Both the position numbers and the translations under genes were made by a program. The notes below the pieces were generated by a model. It saw nothing but the letters and a program-made list of their open reading frames with translations, did no database searches and had not been told where the DNA came from. DNA of 64,000 nt, taken from positions 214,394 through 278,393 of the forward strand of contig NZ_JAGSOJ010000006.1 of assembly GCF_023684385.1 (NCBI RefSeq), in the 5' to 3' direction. This DNA comes from Oceanirhabdus seepicola. GTDB lineage: Bacteria; Bacillota; Clostridia; Clostridiales; Clostridiaceae. Every line of letters begins with the position of its first letter. Position 1 is the stretch's first letter. Positions 44,492 to 53,974 of the stretch are shown here, piece after piece.

Positions 44492-46219
44492 TTGATTAAA
44501 AAGGGACTTGCGTTATTGTTATCTATGACCATGGTAGTTGGGGCTTTTGTATCTTGTGGAAATAAAGATAATAATGTTGAAAATGCAAATAATAGCAAAA
44601 ACGAACAGAGTGAGGTCAAAGATAAGGAAGAGGATACTAGCAATAAAGATAAGGATGAAGAAAAGCAAGATGACGTTAAAGAAGTGGCACAAGAAATTAT
44701 ATGGAATCTTGGAGCTAATCCTAAGCATATAGATCCAGGTCTAAATGCTGCTACAGATGGTGGAGACGTAGGAAATAACCTATTTGAAGGACTTGTAAGA
44801 GAATTTAACGGAGAATACAGACCAGCTATAGCTGATAGTTGGGAAATTAGTGATGATGGATTAGTATATACTTTCCATTTAAAAGACACAAAATGGTCAG
44901 ATGGAACTCCTTTAACAGCTTATGATTTTGAATATTCTTGGAAAAGAGTTCTTGATCCTGAAACAGCATCTGAATATGCATTTATTATGGATCCAATTTT
45001 AAATGCTACAGCTTGCAATGAAGGAGAAGTTGCTCTTGAAGAGGTTGGAGTTAAAGCAATTGACGAGAAAACTTTCCAAGTAACACTTAAATCACCAACT
45101 CCTTATTTCTTAGGATTAACAGCGTTCTATACTTTCTTCCCAGTAAATCAAAAGGCTGTTGAAGCTGGACCTGATGGACTTTGGGCTAAACAACCTGAAA
45201 ATTTCATAGGTAATGGTCCATTTAAACTTGTGGAATTTGTAGATGCTCACAAAATGGTTTTTGTTAAGAATGAGCACTACTGGAATGCAGATGCGATTAA
45301 ACTTGAAAAGATTACTGCAAAAATGATCGTTGAAGATTCAACTGCATATACAGCATATCAAAATGGTGAAATTGATATACTTAATGGTGTACCAAATGAT
45401 CTTATACCACAACTTATGATTGAAGATCCAGAGTTTTATGTTTTACCTGTAATAGGAACATATTACTATACCTTTAACATGAGAGAGGATTCAATACCTC
45501 AATTAAAAGATTTAAGAGTAAGAAAAGCATTGGCGTATGCAATAGATAGAAAACAAGTAGTTGAACAGGTTCTTAAGGGAGGACAACTTCCTGCACCTGG
45601 ATTCGTTTCACCTGGAATCCTTGACGCTGAAGGTAACGAATTTAGATCAGTAGCTGGAGATTATGGAATTCCATTGGATGATTCAAAACTTGATGAAGCA
45701 AAAGCATTATTGGCAGAAGCGGGATATCCAAATGGAGAAGGTTTCCCAACAATTGATCTTAAGTACAATACAAATGAGAGTCATAAAACTATGGCAGAAG
45801 CAGTTCAAGCAATGTGGAAAGAAAATTTAGGAATTAATGTTGAACTTAGTAATGCAGAATGGGCTGTATTCCAAGATGAAAAAAGAAATGGTAATTTTGA
45901 TGTAGCTAGAAGTGGATGGTTAGGAGACTATTCAGATCCTAACACTATGCTTGATTTATTCATTATAGATGGTTCATTTAATGATGGAAAATGGGTTAAC
46001 GAAGAATATACTAAATTAATTCAAGAAGCAGCTTTCTTAAATGGTCAAGAAAGAATGGATAATTTCTATAAAGCAGAGAAGATATTGATGGAAGAGGTAC
46101 CAGTAGTTCCTGTATACTTCTATACAGATTTCTTCATGGTTAAATCAAAAGTAGTTGGAGTTTCAAAAACTAAATTGAATTCTCTTTGGTTAGGTGATTC
46201 TGTAGTAGAAGCTGAATAA
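44492..46219 (+). CDS. oppA: Oligopeptide-binding lipoprotein OppA, copy 2
   Basis: 575 residues, SBP family 5. Same signal and FVSC lipobox as copy 1, a longer Asp/Glu/Lys-rich linker (about 25-65), and a binding domain that differs from copy 1 more than the membrane and ATPase subunits do. This suggests the two operons may differ in peptide preference. TTG start with AGGAGGGG. Confidence 0.94.
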   Translation: MIKKGLALLLSMTMVVGAFVSCGNKDNNVENANNSKNEQSEVKDKEEDTSNKDKDEEKQDDVKEVAQEIIWNLGANPKHIDPGLNAATDGGDVGNNLFEGLVREFNGEYRPAIADSWEISDDGLVYTFHLKDTKWSDGTPLTAYDFEYSWKRVLDPETASEYAFIMDPILNATACNEGEVALEEVGVKAIDEKTFQVTLKSPTPYFLGLTAFYTFFPVNQKAVEAGPDGLWAKQPENFIGNGPFKLVEFVDAHKMVFVKNEHYWNADAIKLEKITAKMIVEDSTAYTAYQNGEIDILNGVPNDLIPQLMIEDPEFYVLPVIGTYYYTFNMREDSIPQLKDLRVRKALAYAIDRKQVVEQVLKGGQLPAPGFVSPGILDAEGNEFRSVAGDYGIPLDDSKLDEAKALLAEAGYPNGEGFPTIDLKYNTNESHKTMAEAVQAMWKENLGINVELSNAEWAVFQDEKRNGNFDVARSGWLGDYSDPNTMLDLFIIDGSFNDGKWVNEEYTKLIQEAAFLNGQERMDNFYKAEKILMEEVPVVPVYFYTDFFMVKSKVVGVSKTKLNSLWLGDSVVEAE

Positions 46220-46231
46220 GAGTAAAAAATT

Positions 46232-46265
46232 AATCCTCAAGGGAGATTTCCTTTGAGGGTTTTAT
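46232..46265 (+). terminator. Terminator of the second opp operon
   Basis: AATCCTCAAGGGA / TCCTTTGAGGGTT, 13-bp stem with two G-T pairs, GATT loop, TTTTATTTT. Clearly derived from the same ancestor as 39631-39668. Confidence 0.85.
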
Positions 46266-46315
46266 TTTAATTTTAATCTTAAAAGAGTATACTATTTGTA
46301 AAGAGCAATTAACAG

Positions 46316-46363
46316 AGAACAAAGAATAAATATTCACTTGTTCTTCAGTCTTTGTTCTTTTAT
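46316..46363 (+). repeat. Inverted repeat AGAACAAAGA / TCTTTGTTCT
   Basis: Perfect 10-bp arms (46316-46325, 46349-46358), 23-nt loop, then TTTATAG. May be an extra terminator. A related AGAACAAAGAAC run occurs at about 10989-11000. Confidence 0.45.
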
Positions 46364-46422
46364 AGATAAATTTACTAAGTGGTTTATCTAAATAATAGTC
46401 AAGTTTATGAGGAGGAATTATT

Positions 46423-46794
46423 ATGGAAGCAAGAGATTTTATGAAATTTAAAAATTGGGCTGTTGCAGGGGATGTTATGAATGAACAGAAATATGCTCAT
46501 AAAATATTAACTGCGTTAAAAAGTAACGGGTTTCAGGTAGAGGGTGTTCACCCAAAAGAAGCACATGAGAGTGTACATAATAGTATTTTAAATATTGAAC
46601 AAAATATTGATGTTTTAGATCTATGCATAAATCCTAAGAGTGGGATTAATATAGTAAAGGAAGCGAATAAAAAAGGTATTGATAAAATACTTATTCAACC
46701 TGGAGCAGAAAGTAATGAAATTTTGGATTACTGTAGAGATAATAATATGACAGCTGTACAGGGATGCGCGTTAGTTGAATTGAGAAACTTATAG
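46423..46794 (+). CDS. CoA-binding domain protein
   Basis: 123 residues, Rossmann-type CoA-binding_2 family (YccU-like). Visible: NWAVAGDVMNEQKYAHKIL near the N-terminus, VEGVHPKEA, and the late ILIQPGAESNEI and GCALVEL segments. It binds CoA or a related nucleotide; role not established. AGGAGG site. Its stop codon lies inside the terminator stem shared with the thioredoxin gene. Confidence 0.85.
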   Translation: MEARDFMKFKNWAVAGDVMNEQKYAHKILTALKSNGFQVEGVHPKEAHESVHNSILNIEQNIDVLDLCINPKSGINIVKEANKKGIDKILIQPGAESNEILDYCRDNNMTAVQGCALVELRNL

Positions 46795-46825
46795 ATAACC
46801 AACCTCATGGTTATCTATAAGTTTT
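46785..46825. terminator. Bidirectional terminator overlapping two stop codons
   Basis: Perfect 16-bp stem AAACTTATAGATAACC / GGTTATCTATAAGTTT with an 8-nt loop. It contains the stop codons of the CoA-binding gene (+) and of the thioredoxin gene (-). Confidence 0.9.
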
Positions 46826-47122
46826 TATAAAATTCTCTAAAATTTTTTTGGGAACGAAGCCTGTCTTCACTTCTACAAATTGACCGTTTTTGAAGAAGGC
46901 TACTGTTGGCAAACTGGTAATATTAAAATATTGTGCAATCATTGGATTTGCATCTACATCTATTTTAACAAAATTAACATCTGAATTTTCATTTGATAAT
47001 TGATGAATAACTGGCGATAACATTTTACATGGACCACACCAGGTTGCATAAAAATCGATTACTGAAAGTGCATTGCTAGATAGAATTTGGGTGATGTTCG
47101 TAGAATTACCTTCAATTAGCAT
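46811..47122 (-). CDS. trx: Thioredoxin
   Basis: 103 residues, classic thioredoxin with the WCGPC redox motif (C29, C32), the cis-Pro loop TSLPTVAFF and the final GFVPK segment. Reduces cytosolic protein disulfides. ATG at 47122 with GGAGGT upstream. A CsoR/CstR-type operator lies 24-40 bases before the start, so expression is probably tied to sulfur or metal stress. No thioredoxin reductase adjoins. Confidence 0.95.
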   Translation of the reverse strand: MLIEGNSTNITQILSSNALSVIDFYATWCGPCKMLSPVIHQLSNENSDVNFVKIDVDANPMIAQYFNITSLPTVAFFKNGQFVEVKTGFVPKKILENFIKTYR

Positions 47123-47145
47123 TTAAAAGACCTCCATATGTTTTG

Positions 47146-47162
47146 ATACCCTATATGGGTAT
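47146..47162. promoter_or_regulatory. CsoR/CstR-type operator at the thioredoxin promoter
   Basis: ATACCC-TATAT-GGGTAT, a perfect dyad of the G-tract type bound by CsoR/CstR-family repressors. On the minus strand it directly follows a TAATAT-like -10 element, so binding would block thioredoxin transcription. Confidence 0.7.
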
Positions 47163-47264
47163 ATTATGTGTAGTATCGTAAATATGTTACACTATGTTTT
47201 ATTAAATTAGATATGTTGGTTATACTAAAAAATATAATACTATTTATGTGAAGGTGATGAAATT

Positions 47265-47900
47265 ATGTTTGATTTAATGGAAATAGAAAATATTTTATTA
47301 AATAGTGAAAAACCATCAGAAGAATTAAGAGAATTATTTATAAAAGAGGAAAAATATGAAGAGTATCCATTTGATATGCTGTATAAGCTCAAAGATGTGC
47401 CACAAAGTAAGGTTCATCACCCAGAAGGTGATGTTTGGGTACATACTTTAATGGTTGTTGATGAAGCAGCAAAAATTAAGGATAAAAGTAAGAATAAAAG
47501 AAACTTTATGTGGGCGGCTCTCATGCATGATGTAGGTAAATTTGATACAACTAGAGAAAGGAAAGGCAAAATAACCGCATATGATCATGATAAAGTAAGT
47601 GCTAGAAAAACAAAAGAGTTTTTTAAATTCTTTAAAGAAGATGAAGACTTTATAAAAGATGTTGTAGCTTTGGTGAGATGGCATATGCAACCACTATTTG
47701 TAGTTAAAAATCTTCCGTTTGCAGATATAGAAAATATGTTAAAAGAAGTAGACATTGAAGAACTAAGTATGCTATGTCAGTGCGATAGAATAGGAAGAGG
47801 GAAATTAGAAGAAAAACGTATAGTAGAGGAAAAAGAGAATATGGAAATATTCAAAAGAAAAGTATTTGAATTTGCATCAGAGAAGAAAAATAAAAAGTGA
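47265..47900 (+). CDS. HD-domain phosphohydrolase
   Basis: 211 residues. Metal-dependent HD fold: VWVHTLMVVDEA (first His), ALMHDVGKFDT (HD motif), a YDHDKVSA histidine and VRWHMQP. It resembles the HD part of bacterial tRNA nucleotidyltransferases without the nucleotidyltransferase half. Probable phosphatase or phosphodiesterase on nucleotides or tRNA 2',3'-ends; substrate unknown. GAAGGTG site before the ATG. Confidence 0.82.
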   Translation: MFDLMEIENILLNSEKPSEELRELFIKEEKYEEYPFDMLYKLKDVPQSKVHHPEGDVWVHTLMVVDEAAKIKDKSKNKRNFMWAALMHDVGKFDTTRERKGKITAYDHDKVSARKTKEFFKFFKEDEDFIKDVVALVRWHMQPLFVVKNLPFADIENMLKEVDIEELSMLCQCDRIGRGKLEEKRIVEEKENMEIFKRKVFEFASEKKNKK

Positions 47901-47921
47901 ATCTGTGGATTCACTTTTTTT
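47892..47921 (+). terminator. Terminator of the HD gene
   Basis: 12-bp stem AAAAAGTGAATC/GATTCACTTTTT, TGTG loop, T-tract; the stem overlaps the stop codon. Confidence 0.88.
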
Positions 47922-48040
47922 TATTTTGAATATTTTGTAAAAAAACTATGTAATTTCAAATAAATTTAGAAAAAAGGAGGAATTTTAATTAGGGTATAGA
48001 AATATTATTACTTATATGAAAAAACTAAAAGGGAGGAACT

Positions 48041-49792
48041 ATGAGGACATTTAAACATTTAAAGGAATTTATTAAGAAAAATATATTCAGTTATATATTA
48101 GGAATAATAATTCTGATTGCAATTGATGTATTTCAATTAGTTATGCCAAAGGTACTAGGGGAGTTAACAGATGCTGCCACAACTAAAACATTAACATCAG
48201 CACTGTTATTAAAGTATATAGGCATAATTTTAGCAGTTGCTTTGGGCATAGCAGTTGGAAGGTTTGGGTGGAGAATACTTATTACTGGAACATCAAGAAA
48301 AATGGAATATTGGTTGAGAAATAGATTTTTTGGTCATTTAGAAAAATTGTCTAAAAACTACTTTAACAACAATAAAACAGGAGATCTTATGGCACATGCA
48401 ACAAATGATATTCAAGCTGTAAGAATGGCATTTGGGCCAGGTGTTGTTATGATGGTTGACTCTATAGTATTGACAATATTAGTAGTCATAAGAATGGCAC
48501 AAGATATAAACATTAAACTAACCTTGATGGCTTTAATTCCATTACCCATTATCGCTATTATGGTGGGGTTAATGGGTAAAGAAATAATGAAGCGATATAA
48601 AAATACTCAGGAATCTTTTGGAAATCTAAGTGATAAAATTCAAGAGAATATATCAGGTATAAGAGTAATTAAATCATTTGTACAATTTAAATCACAGTAT
48701 AAGATATTTAAAGGAGCGAATGATGAGTATTTTGACAAATACATGCATTCAGCAAAATTATTCATTGCAATTTTTCCATTAGTAATGTTGCTTTCATCAG
48801 TAAGTTTTATTATAGGACTCGGATATGGAGGAAGCCTTGTTATTGAAGGAACATTAACTATAGGTGAGTTAACTAGCTTTTTAGTTTATTTAGGTTTGCT
48901 TGTATGGCCTATGATGGCTATAGGAATGGTTATTAATCATATTCAAAGAGGAACTGCGTCCATGGAAAGGTTGAATAAAATATTAAATACAAAACCTGAA
49001 ATAATAGATGAGGATATAGATGAATCCATTAAAGATATTGAAGGTGAAATTGAAATTAAAGGACTAACATTCAATTATGGAAATTCTGAAAATCCAGCAT
49101 TAGAGGATATAGATGTTAAAATTAAAAAAGGTGAGTCATTAGCAATAATAGGTAGAACGGGAAGTGGAAAGACTACCTTAATTAATCTATTGCTAAGAAA
49201 TTATAATGTAGATGATGGTCAAATCATTATTGATGGAAATGATATAAATAGAATTCCTTTAAAAGTATTAAGAGAGAATATAGGATACGTACCACAGGAA
49301 AATTTCTTATTCTCAAAAACAATAAGAGATAATATTGCCCTATATAATAATGCTGAAGAATTTGAAAATATTGAGAAAGCTGCTGAAATTGCAGAGATTA
49401 AAAATGAAATATTAGGATTGCCTGAAAAGTATGAAACAATGCTTGGGGAGAGAGGGGTAAATCTCTCAGGTGGACAAAAACAGAGGACATCTATTTCCAG
49501 GGCAATAGTGAAAAATCCTAAAATATTAATCTTGGATGATTGCCTTTCAGCTGTAGATACTCATACTGAAGAGAAAATACTTAGTGGTTTAAAGGGAGTT
49601 ATGAAGGATAGGACTTCTATAATTATTTCTCATAGAATATCAACTATAAAAGATTCTGATAAAATAATTGTTTTAGATGAAGGAAGAATTATTCAGTATG
49701 GTTCTCATGAAGAACTACTGAAAACAAGAGGATTATATAGAGAAATATTTGATAAGCAACAATTAGAAGAGAATCTTAAAAATGCAGAATAG
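48041..49792 (+). CDS. ABC exporter half-transporter, degenerate-site subunit
   Basis: 583 residues: six membrane helices (about 1-310) plus ATPase. Walker A GRTGSGKTT, canonical signature LSGGQKQR, but Walker B ends ILILDDCLSAVD, with Asp where the catalytic Glu should be. This is the pattern of the first subunit of heterodimeric multidrug exporters (BmrC/YheI type). Partner is the next gene, 11 bases away. GGGAGGA site. Confidence 0.9.
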   Translation: MRTFKHLKEFIKKNIFSYILGIIILIAIDVFQLVMPKVLGELTDAATTKTLTSALLLKYIGIILAVALGIAVGRFGWRILITGTSRKMEYWLRNRFFGHLEKLSKNYFNNNKTGDLMAHATNDIQAVRMAFGPGVVMMVDSIVLTILVVIRMAQDINIKLTLMALIPLPIIAIMVGLMGKEIMKRYKNTQESFGNLSDKIQENISGIRVIKSFVQFKSQYKIFKGANDEYFDKYMHSAKLFIAIFPLVMLLSSVSFIIGLGYGGSLVIEGTLTIGELTSFLVYLGLLVWPMMAIGMVINHIQRGTASMERLNKILNTKPEIIDEDIDESIKDIEGEIEIKGLTFNYGNSENPALEDIDVKIKKGESLAIIGRTGSGKTTLINLLLRNYNVDDGQIIIDGNDINRIPLKVLRENIGYVPQENFLFSKTIRDNIALYNNAEEFENIEKAAEIAEIKNEILGLPEKYETMLGERGVNLSGGQKQRTSISRAIVKNPKILILDDCLSAVDTHTEEKILSGLKGVMKDRTSIIISHRISTIKDSDKIIVLDEGRIIQYGSHEELLKTRGLYREIFDKQQLEENLKNAE

Positions 49793-49803
49793 GGGGGGAT
49801 ATA

Positions 49804-51879
49804 ATGCAGAATAAGACCAATGAAAATCTAGACCAATTTAATAAAAAAGTGGATTTAAAGCTTATAAAGCGCTTGATGAAATTTGCTAGAAAATATTATG
49901 TATTGTTAGGTATATGTATTGTCCTCGTAGTACTGTCATCTATAGTAGATTTAACAAGACCATATTTAATGAAAGTGGCTATTGATGATTATATTAATGG
50001 GCAACAGAAAGTAATGGTTGTTAGTGACGATGAAATTGGAGAAAAGGGAGTATATTTTAAGGAAAAATATTATGTTAGAAAGGATTCTATTGATCAAGAA
50101 TATGCAGAGGGCCTTGAAGAGAGTCAACTATTAAATTATGAAGGAAATAATTATTTAATTGATGGTGTAATAAAAAGTGATGATAAGGTAGAAGAAATAG
50201 AGAAGATTAATGAAACAAGCGTAGCTGTTACATTTGAGAATGATAAAAGCGTTAATGGAATCATATTGACTCAAGATGAGTATAAGCAATTCAGAAAGGG
50301 AGATGTGAAAGGACTAAGATTTATAACCATTATATTTGCTTCACTCCTTCTGGGGGGATTCCTATTTACTTACCTTCAAGCATATATTCTAAACTATGTT
50401 GGACAAAAAGTAATTTATAACATAAGAGAAGATTTATTTAAACATGTTCAAAAGCTATCATTAAGTTTTTTCGATAAAACACCAGTAGGAAAAATTGTTA
50501 CAAGGCTTACAAATGATATGTTTAATATAAATCAGATGTTTACTAGTGTTATAATAAGCTTCTTGAAAGATATTGCAATTATCGTGGGAACTATAGTTTT
50601 CATGATGTTAATAAACTTCAAACTGGCACTAATTAGTTTAAGTACATTGCCAATTATAATACTTGTATCAATATTATTTAGAAATAAATCTAGAAAAGCA
50701 CATAGAGACGTAAAGAAAAAATTAGGTATTATAAACGCAACTCTTAACGAAAATATAAATGGTATAGGAATAATTCAAAGTTTTCAACTACAAGAGAATT
50801 TTTATAATGAATTTGATGAGGTAAATACAGAGCATAAAAAGGCTAATTTGAGAGAATTATTTGTTTATGCGGTATTTAGGCCATCCATAGATTTTTTGTT
50901 TTCTCTAACGTTAGCTATACTTCTATGGTTTGGAGGTAGAGGATTAATTGATGGAGTAATTGAATTTGGTGTTTTATTCGCATTTATAGAATATCTACAG
51001 CAATTATTCAGACCAATATTTGATTTAAGTGAAAAATTCAATATTCTACAGTCTGCAATGGCTTCTAGTGAGAGAGTATTTGCATTGTTAGATACTGAAG
51101 TAGATATAAAGAATTCTCCAGATAGTAAAGTTATTGAAGAAATAAAAGGTGAGATAGAATTTAAAAATGTATGGTTCAAATATGATAAGGACTGGGTATT
51201 AAGAGATGTTTCCTTCAAAATAAATAAAGGTGATTCTGTTGCATTTGTTGGAGCTACAGGCTCAGGGAAAAGTACAATAATTAATCTTATAAGCAGGATG
51301 TATGATATTCAAGAAGGGGAAATACTAATTGACGGTGTAAATATTAAAAATCTTGATAAGAATTCTATTCGGGAAAGAATAAGTACAGTTCTTCAAGATG
51401 TTTTTATGTTCTCAGGAGATATCAAAGAGAATATAAGATTACATGATGAAACAATATCATTAGAGGAAATAAAAGAGGCATCTGAATATGTTAATGCTGA
51501 TGTGTTTATAAAGAAACTTAATGAAGGCTATGATGAAGAAGTTGTTGAAAGAGGGGCAACATTATCAACAGGACAAAGGCAACTTATTTCTTTTGCTAGA
51601 GCCCTAGCATTCAAACCAGATGTGTTAGTACTTGATGAAGCTACTTCTAACATTGACACTGAAACAGAAGTCCTTATTCAAGATGCAATAAATAAGATAA
51701 TTGAAGATAAAACTACTATTGTTGTGGCTCACAGATTGTCTACAATAAAGCATTGTAACAAAATAATAGTTCTCCATAAAGGAAAGATAAGAGAAATGGG
51801 AAGGCATGAGGAACTTATTGAAAAGGGTGGTATATATCACAAACTATACTCTCTCCAATATAAGGAAAGTGCAATTTAA
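49804..51879 (+). CDS. ABC exporter half-transporter, catalytic-Glu subunit
   Basis: 691 residues, longer than usual because about 100 polar residues (roughly 70-165) are inserted between membrane helices 1 and 2, as in BmrD/YheH-type subunits. ATPase has Walker A GATGSGKST, a non-canonical signature LSTGQRQ and Walker B VLVLDEATSNID with the catalytic Glu. Combined with the upstream subunit this gives one functional and one degenerate ATP site. Likely exports drugs, lipids or peptides; substrate unknown. Confidence 0.9.
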   Translation: MQNKTNENLDQFNKKVDLKLIKRLMKFARKYYVLLGICIVLVVLSSIVDLTRPYLMKVAIDDYINGQQKVMVVSDDEIGEKGVYFKEKYYVRKDSIDQEYAEGLEESQLLNYEGNNYLIDGVIKSDDKVEEIEKINETSVAVTFENDKSVNGIILTQDEYKQFRKGDVKGLRFITIIFASLLLGGFLFTYLQAYILNYVGQKVIYNIREDLFKHVQKLSLSFFDKTPVGKIVTRLTNDMFNINQMFTSVIISFLKDIAIIVGTIVFMMLINFKLALISLSTLPIIILVSILFRNKSRKAHRDVKKKLGIINATLNENINGIGIIQSFQLQENFYNEFDEVNTEHKKANLRELFVYAVFRPSIDFLFSLTLAILLWFGGRGLIDGVIEFGVLFAFIEYLQQLFRPIFDLSEKFNILQSAMASSERVFALLDTEVDIKNSPDSKVIEEIKGEIEFKNVWFKYDKDWVLRDVSFKINKGDSVAFVGATGSGKSTIINLISRMYDIQEGEILIDGVNIKNLDKNSIRERISTVLQDVFMFSGDIKENIRLHDETISLEEIKEASEYVNADVFIKKLNEGYDEEVVERGATLSTGQRQLISFARALAFKPDVLVLDEATSNIDTETEVLIQDAINKIIEDKTTIVVAHRLSTIKHCNKIIVLHKGKIREMGRHEELIEKGGIYHKLYSLQYKESAI

Positions 51880-51997
51880 ACAAAGCTAAGAAATAAAAAA
51901 TAGTAATTTCCAATAAAATCCTTCTATTTTGCGTGTAATTGTATTAAACTAATACTATACGTGTAATAGAGGGGTTTAGTTATTTAGGGAGGGAAAT

Positions 51998-52807
51998 ATG
52001 GTTATTAAATTAGTGGCATTAATAAAGAAAAGCTTAAATGATGGCATCCTTGATACAGCAGCACAACTTTCATATTATCTTATCCTTTCTTTTTTTCCTT
52101 TTATGCTATTTTTACTGGTACTTATGAGTTATAGTAATATAAGTGTTGATAGTATATTAAGTATATTAAAGAACATGATACCAGAGAATTCTTATGAATT
52201 GATGAGTAGCACAGTAATAGAAACTTTTTCAAAGGCAAACTGGGATATCATGTCTGTTGGTATAATAATCACGGTGTATTCAGCTTCTAGAGGGGTTAGA
52301 AGCTTGATGAAAGGGTTGAACAAAGCTTATAATATAAAGGAAAATAGAAATATCTTTAAGAGATTTTTATTTTCAATGGTATTCATGTTAGCATTGGGCT
52401 TTATGATCATGTTTTCTCTAGGATTGATTGTATTAGGTGAGTACGTTGGGAAGGCAATTATAACTTGGGCAAAACTAAATAGAGACTATCAAATATTATG
52501 GAATGCTTATAGAATAATTTTTGCTGTTGGAGTTATTTTCTTAGTGTTTTTGGTAATATATTTTATACTTCCAGCCAAGAAAGTACATATTTTACAGGTT
52601 GCGCCAGGGGCTTTAATAGCTACAATAGGTTGGATTTTGGCATCATTAGGGTTTTCCTTCTATGTTAATAATATCGCCAATTTTGCTATTATTTATGGCG
52701 GACTAGGAGCGGTTGTCATTTTTATGATATGGATATATCTCACTTCATTGGTTATATTGATTGGAGGAGAAGTGAACAGTGCTCTTATAAAAAAAGAAGA
52801 GTATTAA
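51998..52807 (+). CDS. YihY/BrkB family membrane protein
   Basis: 269 residues, about six membrane helices. Family features: AAQLSYYLILSFFPFMLFLL near the N-terminus, SASRGVRSLMKGLNKAYNI in the middle and YGGLGAVVIFMIWIYLTSLVILIGGEVNS at the end. Role not established (earlier called ribonuclease BN in error). GGGAGG site. Probably with the next gene. Confidence 0.9.
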   Translation: MVIKLVALIKKSLNDGILDTAAQLSYYLILSFFPFMLFLLVLMSYSNISVDSILSILKNMIPENSYELMSSTVIETFSKANWDIMSVGIIITVYSASRGVRSLMKGLNKAYNIKENRNIFKRFLFSMVFMLALGFMIMFSLGLIVLGEYVGKAIITWAKLNRDYQILWNAYRIIFAVGVIFLVFLVIYFILPAKKVHILQVAPGALIATIGWILASLGFSFYVNNIANFAIIYGGLGAVVIFMIWIYLTSLVILIGGEVNSALIKKEEY

Positions 52808-52860
52808 TATAAAAAAATCTAATTTAGAGGATATAAAACAGAAGAGAAAGGAATGTTTTT

Positions 52861-53943
52861 ATGTTAGAAAATAAGTTCTTCAGAATTTCATTGAAGATAA
52901 TTGCAGTATTAGTTATTATATTGTTGGTGATAAGAGTATCTCCAATATTAAAGCCTCTTTACAACGTTATAAAACTATTTCTTATTCCATTAATATTTGC
53001 TGTGTTTCTTTACTATGTGTTAAGGCCTGTTGTAAATTTTGTAGAGAAATGGACTAAGAAGAGAGGGCTTTCGGTAGGAATAACATTTGTTGGGGTTATT
53101 ATTTTATTTGGAATAATGTTTGGTTATGGAGGAACTCAAATAGGAAAAGAATTAGTGAACCTATTTAATGAACTGAGAAAAATAGTAGAGAATATAGCCT
53201 TTAATAAAATCGATGTATGGCCATTTGAAGATTTTATACCTTTAGAGGATCTAATTGAAAAGATATCTGAATATTTTCAAGGAATACTTGGTACCTTAGC
53301 TAGTGAAGTAGCTTCAAGTGCAACAGGTGTAGTGAGTGCTATTGGGAATATAGGAACTAAAATATTCTTAACATTATTTATGCTTGTGTTCTTCTTGAAG
53401 GATGGAAGCTTAATTATGGATAAAATAGTTGGGCTGATACCAGTAAAACATAGAGAAACAGCCGGCAGGATAAGGCATAAAGTTGATGAGACATTAGCGG
53501 TATATATAAGTGGACAGATAACTGTATCATTGATTCTTGGATTGTTGACTTTGATTGGATATAGTATTATAAAATTACCAAATGCATTTGCTTTATCAAT
53601 TATTAATTTAGTATTTAATCTTATACCATATGTTGGACCAATAATTGGATTTATTCCGGCACTGATTATGGCTGTATCTGGTGGTTTCACATCAATACTT
53701 CTTGTTATAATAGTTGCAATAGTAGTACAACAACTAGAGGGGAATTTTATATCTCCATGGATAATTGGTGATAAGCTTAAAATTCATCCCCTAACAGTTG
53801 TGATTGTTATTACAGCGGCTATATCGCAGTTAGGAATAATTGGAGCCTTCGCAGCTATTCCTGTTTATGCAATAATAAGGGTTATTGTGAAGGAAATAAA
53901 GGTTAAGAGAAACGATAGAATTATCGATATTGAACAAAGTTGA
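52861..53943 (+). CDS. AI-2E family transporter (UPF0118)
   Basis: 360 residues, about seven to eight helices. Family layout: an N-terminal pair of helices, an amphipathic middle region (about 90-160), then ISGQITVSLILGLL, NLIPYVGPIIGFIPAL and the LEGNFISPWIIG motif. Members have been linked to AI-2 export or Na+/H+ exchange; the substrate here is unknown. Confidence 0.9.
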   Translation: MLENKFFRISLKIIAVLVIILLVIRVSPILKPLYNVIKLFLIPLIFAVFLYYVLRPVVNFVEKWTKKRGLSVGITFVGVIILFGIMFGYGGTQIGKELVNLFNELRKIVENIAFNKIDVWPFEDFIPLEDLIEKISEYFQGILGTLASEVASSATGVVSAIGNIGTKIFLTLFMLVFFLKDGSLIMDKIVGLIPVKHRETAGRIRHKVDETLAVYISGQITVSLILGLLTLIGYSIIKLPNAFALSIINLVFNLIPYVGPIIGFIPALIMAVSGGFTSILLVIIVAIVVQQLEGNFISPWIIGDKLKIHPLTVVIVITAAISQLGIIGAFAAIPVYAIIRVIVKEIKVKRNDRIIDIEQS

Positions 53944-53974
53944 CAGATAAATTAGATTATATGTTAGGCACTTT

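Noticed and set aside
44470..44889. Antisense ORFs over oppA copy 2 and similar shadows over other genes
   Set aside because: They mirror strongly coding frames, lack ribosome sites and show Ser/Leu/Ile-rich composition typical of reverse-strand shadows.
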